NCBI GenBank assembly: GCA_963710625.1
Contig: CAVQBG010000003.1
Coordinates: forward strand, 1 to 64,000
Direction: 5' to 3'
DNA from: Sva-07 sp963710625
Lineage (GTDB): Bacteria; Actinomycetota; Acidimicrobiia; Acidimicrobiales; Ilumatobacteraceae
DNA: 64,000 nucleotides
The notes under the pieces: model-generated
Seen by the model: the letters and a program-made list of their open reading frames with translations, nothing else
What the model was told of the DNA's origin: nothing
Databases searched by the model: none
Position numbers and translations under genes: made by a program
Part shown: in pieces, positions 15,983-23,650 of the stretch
Position numbering within the stretch: position 1 is the first letter of the stretch
Layout: the number at the start of each line of letters is the position of its first letter

Positions 15983-17376
15983 CCAGACGCCTCCTGCTCA
16001 GCTATCTCACGATCACGCTGATCGTGTTGCTCCTGCTCGAGATCCCGCTCGGTCTGTTCTACGCACAGCGCGAACGTGAACGACTCGCCGCCGACGTCGA
16101 GCACGATGCCACCGTCATCGCCACCCTGTACGAGGACGACCTCGAGGCGGGCGCTCCGCTCGATCCGATCCCAGCCGGCACCTACGAGGAACGAACCGGT
16201 GCCCGCGTGGTCGTGGTCGACGCCGAAGGGATCGCGCGCGTCGACACCGGCGGCAACGTCCCGCGTGACTTCTCGACTCGTCCCGAGATCGCGGCCGCAC
16301 TCGACGGGGAGGGGGCGTCCGGGACTCGCACCTCCGACACGCTCGGAACCGACCTGCTGTACGTCGCGGTGCCCGTTGCCTCGGGCGGAACGGTGCACGG
16401 GGCCCTGCGGGTCACCCTCGACGTCGCTGACGTGAACGATCGGATCCGCTCGTTCTGGCTCGCGCTCGTGGCCATCGCCGCGGTGGTGCTGGCAGCGGTC
16501 GCCATGATCGGATGGGTGATCGCCCGGTCGGTCACGCGGCCGCTGCGAGCGCTGACCGAGTCGGCCGAACGGTTCGCATCGGGCGATCTCGCCGTGACGC
16601 CCACAGCCACGGGAGGCCCGCCGGAGATCCGCGCACTCGACGACACGCTCACCACGATGGCCCTGCGACTCGACGGTCTGCTGAGCTCGCAGCGGGCGTT
16701 CGTCGCGGACGCCTCCCACCAGCTCCGTACCCCGCTGACGGCGTTGCGACTCCGGTTGGAGAACCTTCAGAGCGACCTCGCCGCAGGTCCGGCCGATCCC
16801 ACGCTCGACAGCGAGGTCGAGCGAGCGATCGACGAGACCGGTCGGCTGACCGAACTCGTCACGAGCCTGCTGCAGCTCGCACGCGCCGACGATCGACCGG
16901 ATACGACGATTGTGGACGTCGTCGCCCTCCTCCGTGATCGAGTCGACACGTGGACTGCGGTGGCCGAGGAGCGCGGCGTGGCACTCATGGGAACACTCGG
17001 CGCGATCGACCAGGACGCGGCGGTCATGGTCCGCGTGGTGCCCGGCGCCGTCGAGCAGATGCTCGACAACCTGCTGGACAACGCGCTGCTCGTGTCCGGC
17101 GCCGGCGCCACCGTGGAGGTCGGGCTGAACCGCACGCCGGAACGGGCCACCCTTCGTGTGGTCGATCACGGCCCGGGTCTGTCCGACACCGACAAGCGCG
17201 ATGCGATGCGACGCTTCTGGCGAGGCGACACGACGAGGCCGGGAACCGGACTCGGGCTGGCGATCGTGGACGCGCTCGCCACCGCGTCGGGAGGGTCGAC
17301 GGCCCTCAGCGACACCGACGGGGGAGGGCTCACCGTGACCGTGACGCTCCCGCGTGCAACCGATCGACCGAGCTGA
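15979..17376 (+). CDS. Sensor histidine kinase
   Basis: A 465-residue membrane kinase paired with the upstream regulator (GTGA overlap). Layout: TM1 ~5-27, an extracytoplasmic sensor region of ~130 residues containing an RTGARVVVVD-like segment typical of PAS/CHASE-like sensors, TM2 ~158-181, HAMP, the H-box DASHQLRTPL with phospho-acceptor His247, N-box LDNLLDNAL and G-box GTGLGLAIVDAL. All catalytic motifs are intact. The ligand is unknown; the nearby Asp/His-rich secreted protein and the metal-type operator just downstream suggest a metal or redox stimulus (inference). Confidence 0.93.
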   Translation: MTRRLLLSYLTITLIVLLLLEIPLGLFYAQRERERLAADVEHDATVIATLYEDDLEAGAPLDPIPAGTYEERTGARVVVVDAEGIARVDTGGNVPRDFSTRPEIAAALDGEGASGTRTSDTLGTDLLYVAVPVASGGTVHGALRVTLDVADVNDRIRSFWLALVAIAAVVLAAVAMIGWVIARSVTRPLRALTESAERFASGDLAVTPTATGGPPEIRALDDTLTTMALRLDGLLSSQRAFVADASHQLRTPLTALRLRLENLQSDLAAGPADPTLDSEVERAIDETGRLTELVTSLLQLARADDRPDTTIVDVVALLRDRVDTWTAVAEERGVALMGTLGAIDQDAAVMVRVVPGAVEQMLDNLLDNALLVSGAGATVEVGLNRTPERATLRVVDHGPGLSDTDKRDAMRRFWRGDTTRPGTGLGLAIVDALATASGGSTALSDTDGGGLTVTVTLPRATDRPS

Positions 17377-17391
17377 TACCCTTGGGGGTAT
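17376..17391 (+). promoter_or_regulatory. CsoR-like operator over the start of the Cys-rich miniprotein gene
   Basis: Perfect inverted repeat ATACCC-TTGG-GGGTAT. It resembles the C/G-tract operators of CsoR/RcnR-type metal or persulfide repressors. It covers the last base of the kinase stop codon and the first two bases of ATG 17390. Confidence 0.6.
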
Positions 17392-17542
17392 GTGTAGACA
17401 GACCACCTGTAGAACGTGTGGCCGTCCCGGTTGGGCCGGCTGTGGAGCCCATGTCGAGCAGGTGCTCGGCCACGTCCCGCAGGACGATCGTTGCCAGTGT
17501 GCCGCAAACGGGGTGCCGAAGAAGAGCTGGTTCCGCCGCTGA
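17390..17542 (+). CDS. Cys-rich 50-residue protein
   Basis: Six Cys in 50 residues: MCRQTTC, TCGRPGWAGCG and DRCQCA, plus two His, ending in Lys/Trp/Arg. Small proteins of this shape (MCRxxxCxxCGKxxWxGCGxH) are widespread in Actinobacteria and have no firm function; metal or zinc binding is likely from the Cys/His spacing. ATG 17390 is chosen because it matches the family start; a longer in-frame extension overlaps the kinase. The CsoR-like palindrome on the start codon supports control by copper or sulfide-type stress. The TetR gene follows. Confidence 0.75.
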   Translation: MCRQTTCRTCGRPGWAGCGAHVEQVLGHVPQDDRCQCAANGVPKKSWFRR

Positions 17543-17581
17543 GGTGAGTGCAGCCGTCTGACAGAAGGCGGCGAAAACAGG

Positions 17582-17597
17582 GTATTGCGATCAATAC
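17582..17597. promoter_or_regulatory. Palindromic operator, probably for TetR autoregulation
   Basis: GTATTG-CGAT-CAATAC is a perfect 6-4-6 inverted repeat that contains the candidate -35 box TTGCGA (17585-17590). A TetR-family protein bound here would block the promoter of its own operon. Confidence 0.6.
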
Positions 17598-17614
17598 TCT
17601 CAATTCCCTAGGAT
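17585..17614 (+). promoter_or_regulatory. Promoter of the sulfatase-dehalogenase operon
   Basis: -35 TTGCGA (17585-17590), 18-base spacer, -10 TAGGAT (17609-17614), then 8 bases to GTG 17623. Transcription should start at or next to the start codon. Confidence 0.6.
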
Positions 17615-17622
17615 GGTCGACC

Positions 17623-18255
17623 GTGGGGGATGCAGTCGAACACCGAGCCGTCGACGGTCGCCGCGCCCGCCGCGAACGCGGCCGTGCAGCCGTGATCGAT
17701 GCGATGTTCGAATTGCTCCAGGAGGGCAAGGTGCCCGTCACCACCGAACTCGTCGCCGAGCGGTCCGGCGTGTCGGTGGCATCGATCTTCCGCTACTTCG
17801 AGGGCATCGACGACCTGCAGCTCCAGACGCTGCAGCGGTTCCGCGAGCGCTTCGAGCCGCTGCTCCACACCGAGATCTCCGGTGACCTCGCGACGCGCAT
17901 CGCCGAGTTCGTCGGGTCGCGCCTCGACCTGTACGAGCGCGCCGGGGCGATCATGGCGGTCGGGCGACTCCGCGCGCTCGAACACGAGCCGTTGGTCGCG
18001 GCGTCCGCACAGATGCGCTCGACGCTCGCCGACCAGGTTCGTCTCACGTTCGCCACCGAGACCGAGGGATCGACGCCGGGCCGCACCGCCGACCTCGTCG
18101 CGGTCGTCGACGCACTGACCTCGCTCGAGTCCTGGGACGTGATGCGCAAGACGCACGCTCGTTCGCGCACACAGATCGCACGGGTGTGGTCGCAGGGGAT
18201 CAGCGCGCTGATCCGAGCCTGGAACGAACCGATCGACGAGGGGGAACCGTCATGA
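17623..18255 (+). CDS. TetR-family transcriptional repressor
   Basis: A 210-residue regulator. After a basic N-terminus (GRRARRERGRAAVIDAM) the helix-turn-helix reads VTTELVAERSGVSVASIFRYFEGID, the normal TetR pattern (xxxIAxxxGVSxxxLYxYFxxK). The C-terminal ligand/dimer half is Ala/Leu/Arg-rich and not assignable. GTG 17623 is taken as start because it follows the -10 box by 8 bases and keeps the domain intact; an upstream in-frame GTG at 17548 would run through the promoter. Its stop overlaps the sulfatase ATG. It most likely represses the whole operon until a substrate-derived ligand appears. Confidence 0.87.
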   Translation: MGDAVEHRAVDGRRARRERGRAAVIDAMFELLQEGKVPVTTELVAERSGVSVASIFRYFEGIDDLQLQTLQRFRERFEPLLHTEISGDLATRIAEFVGSRLDLYERAGAIMAVGRLRALEHEPLVAASAQMRSTLADQVRLTFATETEGSTPGRTADLVAVVDALTSLESWDVMRKTHARSRTQIARVWSQGISALIRAWNEPIDEGEPS

Positions 18256-20516
18256 GCAGGCCATCACGATTCGAGGGAACGATCGGCCGCACGGTCGCCG
18301 ACTCCACGCCGTGGTTCGACGAACCGCCGCACCCGGGGGGCGCAGCGCCGAACGTCGTGGTGATCCTGCTCGACGACACCGGCTTCGCCCAGTTCGGCTG
18401 CTACGGCTCCGACATCGACACCCCGAACGTCGATGCGCTCGCGGCCGACGGGCTGCAGTTCACCAACTTCCACGTGACACCGCTGTGCTCGCCGACCCGC
18501 GCGTCGCTGCTCACGGGGCGGTCGCAGCACGCCGCCGGCATGCGGGCCGTGTCGAACTTCCGCACGGGGTTCCCGAACATGCTCGGACACATGTCGAACC
18601 ACACGGCCACGATGGCCGAGGTGCTGCGCGATGCCGGCTACGCCACGTTCGCGGTCGGCAAGTGGCATCTCGCTCCGATGGAACAGTGCTCTGCGGCCGG
18701 CCCGTTCGAGCAGTGGCCGCTCGCCCGGGGCTTCGATCGCTTCTACGGGTTTCTCGAGGGCGAGACCGACCAGTTCCACCCGGAGCTGGTGTGCGACAAC
18801 CACATCATCGAGCCGCCGGCCGGCCCCGACGACGGCTACCACCTGTCGGAGGACCTGGTCGATCAGGCGTTGCGGATGATCTCCGACAGCGTCGGCGTGC
18901 GGCCCGACCGCCCGTTCTTCACCTACCTCGCGTTCGGCGCCACCCACGCCCCGCACCAGGCGCCACCCGAGCACCTCGCGAAGTACCGCGGTGCCTTCGA
19001 CGAGGGCTGGGACGTCGTGCGGGCGCGGTGGTTCGAGCGGCAGCTCGAACAGGGCATCATCCCGGCCGCCACCGAGCTCGCTCCGCGCAATCCCGGCGTC
19101 GACGCGTGGGACGACCTCCCCGAGAACCAGCAACGCCTCGCCTGCCGCCTGCAGGAGGCATTCGCGGCGTTCCTCGACCACACCGACGACCAGATCGGCC
19201 GGTTCGTCGACGGTCTCCGAGCGCTCGGTCAGCTCGACAACACGATCCTGATGGTGCTCGCTGACAACGGTGCGTCCCAGGAGGGCGGTCCGTTCGGAGT
19301 GATGCACGAGATGAAGTTCTTCAACGGCATCCTCGAGACGCCGGACCAGGCGATCGAGCGCATCGACGACATCGGCGGACCCCACAGCCACACCAACTAC
19401 CCGTGGGGCTGGGCGCAGTGCGGCAACGCCCCGTTCAAGTGGTACAAGCAGAACACGCACGAGGGCGGCGTCCACGTTCCGCTCGTCGTGCACTGGCCCG
19501 ATCGGCTCGGAGCGGGGAACGCCGGTGGCCGCCGCGACCAGTTCACGTTCGTGGCCGACATCGCGCCGACGATCTACGAGCTGGTCGGTGTGACCGCGCC
19601 AGAGGTCTTCCGCGGCGTGGAACAACTGCCGGTCACCGGCCACTCGTTCGCCCCGGCCCTCGACGATGCCGCTGCACCGGGGAGCAACGAGCTGCAGTAC
19701 TTCGAGATGGGCGGGAGCCGAGCGCTGGTCGCAGGGGAGTGGAAGGCGGTCTGCAAGCACACCGCGGGCGCCGACTACGACACCGAGCCCTGGGAGCTGT
19801 ACCACCTCGCCAGCGACTTCTCCGAGTGTCACGACCTCGCCGGTGCGGAGCCGGAGCAGCTGGCCGAACTGCAGGCGCTGTGGTGGCAGGAAGCCGAGCG
19901 TCACGGGGTGCTCCCGCTCGACGACCGGATGTTCGAGCTGTTCGGCGCCCGGTTCCGCCCGAACTCACCGCACCCGCCCGATCGGCGCTACGTCTACCGA
20001 CCGCCGATGTCACCGTTGCCGGGCCAGGCATCGGCAGCGATCGGCGGTCGCAGCTTCGACCTGACCGCCCGCCTCACCCGGTCGGCCGGTGACGACGGCG
20101 TGCTCTACGCCACCGGCACGGAGAACAGCGGCGTGTCGGTCTTCGTGCAGAACGACCGCCTCGTCGTCGACTACAACGCGTTCGACGACCACACCGTCGT
20201 CGAGTCCGGTGCCGACCTGCCCGAGGGCGACGTCACCGTCGTCGTCTCGGTTCGCCGAGGACCGAGTCGCACCGGGTCGGTCCGCTTGACCGTCGACGGC
20301 GAGCCGGCGGGCGAGACGACCTTGCCGCTGTTCATGTCGATGATGTCGTCGGTCGGGCCCAGCATCGGCGAGGACCACGGTTCCGCCGTGTCGCCGCGCT
20401 ACGCGGCCCCCTTCCCGTTCGCCGGGACGCTGCACGAGATCGAGATCCAACTCCTGTCACGCGAGGACGCGGAGGCGCGCGACGCCGAGGCCCGAGCAGA
20501 GATGAGCCGTCAATGA
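18252..20516 (+). CDS. Class I arylsulfatase (formylglycine type)
   Basis: A 754-residue sulfatase that hydrolyses sulfate esters. The formylglycine site is CSPTRASLLTG with Cys79; the metal-binding VVVILLDDTGFAQFGCYG precedes it, and GKWHL (~140) and the ADNGAS segment supply further site residues. The length and the ~150-residue beta-rich C-terminal extension match the long AtsA/AtsD-like arylsulfatases of mycobacteria and pseudomonads. No signal peptide, so cytosolic action on an imported substrate is likely. The maturase that makes formylglycine is not in this window. ATG overlaps the TetR stop and its stop overlaps the next gene. Confidence 0.93.
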   Translation: MSRPSRFEGTIGRTVADSTPWFDEPPHPGGAAPNVVVILLDDTGFAQFGCYGSDIDTPNVDALAADGLQFTNFHVTPLCSPTRASLLTGRSQHAAGMRAVSNFRTGFPNMLGHMSNHTATMAEVLRDAGYATFAVGKWHLAPMEQCSAAGPFEQWPLARGFDRFYGFLEGETDQFHPELVCDNHIIEPPAGPDDGYHLSEDLVDQALRMISDSVGVRPDRPFFTYLAFGATHAPHQAPPEHLAKYRGAFDEGWDVVRARWFERQLEQGIIPAATELAPRNPGVDAWDDLPENQQRLACRLQEAFAAFLDHTDDQIGRFVDGLRALGQLDNTILMVLADNGASQEGGPFGVMHEMKFFNGILETPDQAIERIDDIGGPHSHTNYPWGWAQCGNAPFKWYKQNTHEGGVHVPLVVHWPDRLGAGNAGGRRDQFTFVADIAPTIYELVGVTAPEVFRGVEQLPVTGHSFAPALDDAAAPGSNELQYFEMGGSRALVAGEWKAVCKHTAGADYDTEPWELYHLASDFSECHDLAGAEPEQLAELQALWWQEAERHGVLPLDDRMFELFGARFRPNSPHPPDRRYVYRPPMSPLPGQASAAIGGRSFDLTARLTRSAGDDGVLYATGTENSGVSVFVQNDRLVVDYNAFDDHTVVESGADLPEGDVTVVVSVRRGPSRTGSVRLTVDGEPAGETTLPLFMSMMSSVGPSIGEDHGSAVSPRYAAPFPFAGTLHEIEIQLLSREDAEARDAEARAEMSRQ

Positions 20517-21343
20517 GCATCGACGTCACACTCCTCGGCACCGGCAGCCCGTTGCCCGACCCGAACCGCGCCGGCCCGGCGACGCTGATCCAGGCGGGTG
20601 GCGAGCACTACCTCGTCGATGCCGGCCGTGGAGTGCTGATGCGGCTGACGGCCGCCGGGGTTCCCGCCAACCAGCTCACCGCCGTGCTGATCACCCACCT
20701 GCACAGCGATCACATCACCGACCTCAACGACGTGATCACGTCGCAGTGGATCAGCACCTTCCAGCCCACGCTGCTTCGCATCGTCGGCCCGCCGGGCACG
20801 AAGGAGGTCGTCGGCCACATCGTGGCGTCGCTCGGCCACGACATCGCGTACCGGATCGCCCACCACACCGATCTGAACGAGCAGCCGTTGCTCGAGGTGA
20901 TCGAGGTCACTGACGGTCCGGTCGACCTCGGCGGCGCCGTGGCGATCACCGCCGGCCCCACCGATCACCGCCCGGTCGAGCCGAGCGTGGGGTTCCGGTT
21001 CGACCACGCCGGCAACGGCGTCGTCGTCGCCGGCGACACGGTGCCGTGTGCCGGTCTCGACGCGTTGTGTGCCGGTGCCGACGCGCTGGTCCACAGCGTG
21101 ATCCGCAAGGACATCATCGGCAACATCGCCATCCAACGCCTCCAGGACACGCTCGACTACCACTCGTCGCCCGAGGAGGCAGCGCAGACCGCGGCACGAG
21201 CCGGCGTGAGGACGCTCGTGCTCACGCACTACGTCCCCGCGATCCCACCAGGCGGTGGCGACGACTGGCGTGAACTCGCAGCCACTCACTTCTCCGGTCG
21301 CGTCGAACTCGGCGACGACCTCCACCAGATCCAGATCACCTGA
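20513..21343 (+). CDS. MBL-fold hydrolase, RNase Z/arylsulfatase-like
   Basis: A 276-residue metallo-beta-lactamase-fold hydrolase. N-terminal VTLLGTGSPLPDPNRAGPATL and HLHSDH (two-zinc site), then GPTDHRP, VVAGDT and LTHYVP supply the remaining ligands. This arrangement is shared by RNase Z and by zinc-type arylsulfatases of the same superfamily. The insertion that binds tRNA in RNase Z is not evident, and the position between a sulfatase and a dehalogenase favours a catabolic role on a small sulfate or other ester. Four-base overlap upstream; 14 bases to the dehalogenase. Confidence 0.85.
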   Translation: MSIDVTLLGTGSPLPDPNRAGPATLIQAGGEHYLVDAGRGVLMRLTAAGVPANQLTAVLITHLHSDHITDLNDVITSQWISTFQPTLLRIVGPPGTKEVVGHIVASLGHDIAYRIAHHTDLNEQPLLEVIEVTDGPVDLGGAVAITAGPTDHRPVEPSVGFRFDHAGNGVVVAGDTVPCAGLDALCAGADALVHSVIRKDIIGNIAIQRLQDTLDYHSSPEEAAQTAARAGVRTLVLTHYVPAIPPGGGDDWRELAATHFSGRVELGDDLHQIQIT

Positions 21344-21357
21344 CCAGGAGCCCCACG

Positions 21358-22281
21358 ATGCAGACACTGCGCACGCCCGACGACCGCTTCGAGGGCCTCT
21401 CCGGGTACCCGTTCGAGCCGCACTACGCCGAGATCGACGCCGAGCCAGGCAATCCGGACGGTGGGAGGCTCCGGGTGCACTACCTCGACGAAGGTCCCGC
21501 CGACGCCGCGCCGGTGCTCCTGATGCACGGCGAGCCGTCCTGGAGCTACCTCTACCGGCACATGGTGCCGGTGCTCGTCGCCGCCGGCCACCGGGTGATC
21601 GCGCCCGACCTGGTGGGGTTCGGCCGCAGCGACAAGCCGACCGAGATCGCCGACTACACGTATGCCCGCCACGTCGAGTGGATGCGGCAGTTGCTGTTCG
21701 ACCACCTCGATCTGCGCGACATCACCTACTTCGGCCAGGACTGGGGCGGGCTGATCGGGCTCCGGCTCGTGGCGCTCGACCCCGGTCGCTACGCCCGCGT
21801 CGCGGTCGGCAACACCGGGCTGCCGACCGGACACGGCCCGGCGAGCGAGGCGTTCCTCAAGTGGCAGAGGTTCTCCCAGGAGTCACCGGTGTTCCCGATC
21901 GGCCAGATCATCAACGGTGCCACCACCACCGACCTCACCGACGACGTGATCGCCGGCTACGACGCACCGTTCCCCGACGACACCTACAAGGCCGGCGCCC
22001 GGATCTTCCCGGCGCTCGTGCCCACGAGCGCCGACGATCCCGCCAGTGGCGACAACGTCGCCGCGTGGGAGGTGCTCAGCACGTTCGACAAGCCGTTCCT
22101 GCTCTGCTTCAGCGATCAGGACGCCGTCACGCGGGGCGGCGACGCGCCGTTCCTCGCCAAAGTGCCCGGCGCGCAGGGCCGGCCCCACACCACGATCGAG
22201 GGCGGCGGCCATTTCCTGCAGGAGGACCGCGGACCGGAACTCGCCGAGGTGCTCGTCGACTTCATCGCTTCGACCGCATGA
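21358..22281 (+). CDS. Haloalkane dehalogenase (DhlA/DhmA, HLD-I type)
   Basis: A 307-residue alpha/beta-hydrolase that replaces a carbon-bound halogen by hydroxyl. Diagnostic residues are all present: oxyanion/halide segment HGEPSWSYLYR (Glu59, Trp62), nucleophile Asp128 in FGQDWGG with halide-binding Trp129, acid Asp in CFSDQD and His in GGGHFLQED. HGEP and QDWGG together are the standard signature of subfamily I haloalkane dehalogenases. AGGAG lies 8 bases before ATG 21358. It lies inside a sulfatase operon, so its substrate is probably a halogenated alcohol, or a sulfate ester of one (inference). Confidence 0.92.
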   Translation: MQTLRTPDDRFEGLSGYPFEPHYAEIDAEPGNPDGGRLRVHYLDEGPADAAPVLLMHGEPSWSYLYRHMVPVLVAAGHRVIAPDLVGFGRSDKPTEIADYTYARHVEWMRQLLFDHLDLRDITYFGQDWGGLIGLRLVALDPGRYARVAVGNTGLPTGHGPASEAFLKWQRFSQESPVFPIGQIINGATTTDLTDDVIAGYDAPFPDDTYKAGARIFPALVPTSADDPASGDNVAAWEVLSTFDKPFLLCFSDQDAVTRGGDAPFLAKVPGAQGRPHTTIEGGGHFLQEDRGPELAEVLVDFIASTA

Positions 22282-23168
22282 CGGCAGATGGCCTGACGGG
22301 CGACTGGCGCGACCTGAGTCGCCGGGCGGCGCTCGAATCGCACCGTCTGATCGGCTGGATCTACTGGGATCCACGGGCGATCGCCAACTACGCCGCGCTG
22401 GGCGTTCCCGACGGCATCGGGTACTACATCGCCACCCGCGGGGCGAGCCTCGCCGCCGCCGGCAACGACGCGGTCACCGCAGCGTTCTTCTCGATCCGCC
22501 CGGCCTTCGTCACGTTCGGGCTCGACCAGTGCCGTGCCGCAACGACGTTCGAGGCGGCCGCGGCCGTACGTGACGCCGCTGTTGTCGCAGGACTCCGGGA
22601 GTACACCCCGGAGATCTGCGACGAACTCGCCTCGATGGCCGACGAGCTCTGGGCTGCAGTCGACGCGCTCCCGGTCGCCGGTCGGGTGCTGTTCGCAACG
22701 ACACGGTCCTGGCCTCGCCCGGACGACCCGCTGCTGTCGGCCTGGCTGGCGGTCAACTCGATCCGGGAGTGGCGTGGTGACACCCACTGGGCGATCCAGA
22801 TCGCCGAGAACATCGGCGAGACCGAAGCGGGCATCCTCGACGGCGCCTGGCGCAACTACCCCGACGACTGGCTCCCGCGCAGTCGCGGCGCCGACGACGC
22901 GATGCTCGCTGCTGCGTTCGCCTCGCTCGAGGAGCGTGGATTGGCGACCGACGGCGTGGTGAACGACCGTGGGGTCGACTACCGCCAGTCGCTGGAGGAT
23001 CGCCTCGACGACATCTCGTCGGCCGCATGGTGCCATCTCGGCGCGGCGGGCACGCGACGGTTCCTCGACCTGCTCGAACCGGTCAGCTCGCATTTCGTCG
23101 ACCGGATCGACGCCACTGCGGGGCCGAACTGGATGCCGGCCGCTCGCAACCGGGAGGTCAGGTCGTGA
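22278..23168 (+). CDS. SCO6745-family protein
   Basis: A 296-residue protein of the actinobacterial SCO6745 family. Typical parts seen: AALESHRLIGWIYWDP near the start, RGASLAAAGNDAVTAAFFSIRP, and the GDTHWAIQIAENIGETEAGILDG segment, with His in THW. Members are found across Actinobacteria beside catabolic and redox genes, but no activity is established. A helix-turn-helix label is sometimes given to the family; I see no clear DNA-binding helix. ATG overlaps the dehalogenase stop and its stop overlaps the next GTG, so it is produced with the degradation enzymes. Confidence 0.85.
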   Translation: MTADGLTGDWRDLSRRAALESHRLIGWIYWDPRAIANYAALGVPDGIGYYIATRGASLAAAGNDAVTAAFFSIRPAFVTFGLDQCRAATTFEAAAAVRDAAVVAGLREYTPEICDELASMADELWAAVDALPVAGRVLFATTRSWPRPDDPLLSAWLAVNSIREWRGDTHWAIQIAENIGETEAGILDGAWRNYPDDWLPRSRGADDAMLAAAFASLEERGLATDGVVNDRGVDYRQSLEDRLDDISSAAWCHLGAAGTRRFLDLLEPVSSHFVDRIDATAGPNWMPAARNREVRS

Positions 23169-23650
23169 TCGAGGTCGTCCGGGAACGACGGATCGCCGCA
23201 CCCCGAAGTGAGATCTGGGCCGAGCTCGCCGAGTTCGACACGATCAGCCGGTGGGCGCCCAACGTCGACCACTCCTGCCTGTTGGCCGAGCGTCCCGACC
23301 CCGATGACATGACGGTCGACCTGACGGGGATCGCACGACGCGTCCAGTCGGGGAGGTTCGTGCTCGTCGAGCGGATCACCACCTGGGAGCCGCAGACCCG
23401 GCTGGCCTACGAGATCACCGGCCTGCCACCGGTGCTGCGCCGCGTGGTCAACGAGTGGCGTCTCACCGCGCCGGACACACCCAACAGCACGTACGTGGCG
23501 CTCGTGACGCAGGTCGACTGCGGACCACGGCCACCACAGCAACTGATCGCTCGGGCCGCCGGCCGGAGCCTCGCCCGAGCGTCCGACAAGATGCTCGACG
23601 GTCTCGCCGACTGGTGCACCCGGACGGCCAGGAAGGGAACCACATCATGA
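23165..23650 (+). CDS. SRPBCC (START-like) ligand-binding protein
   Basis: A 161-residue polyketide-cyclase/START-like protein. It opens with IEVVRERRIAAPRSEIWAELAEFDTISRWAPNV, the usual first strand and helix pair of SRPBCC folds, and ends with a long amphipathic helix (RAAGRSLARASDKMLDGLADWC). Such proteins form a deep hydrophobic pocket and may carry, cyclise or hydrolyse a small molecule; no catalytic residues are obvious. The GTG start overlaps the previous stop. In this operon it could bind a hydrophobic substrate or intermediate. Confidence 0.8.
   Translation: MIEVVRERRIAAPRSEIWAELAEFDTISRWAPNVDHSCLLAERPDPDDMTVDLTGIARRVQSGRFVLVERITTWEPQTRLAYEITGLPPVLRRVVNEWRLTAPDTPNSTYVALVTQVDCGPRPPQQLIARAAGRSLARASDKMLDGLADWCTRTARKGTTS

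Noticed and set aside
20513..21343. Calling the MBL protein RNase Z
   Set aside because: The HLHSDH site fits, but context is catabolic and no tRNA-binding arm is evident; kept as RNase Z/arylsulfatase-like.
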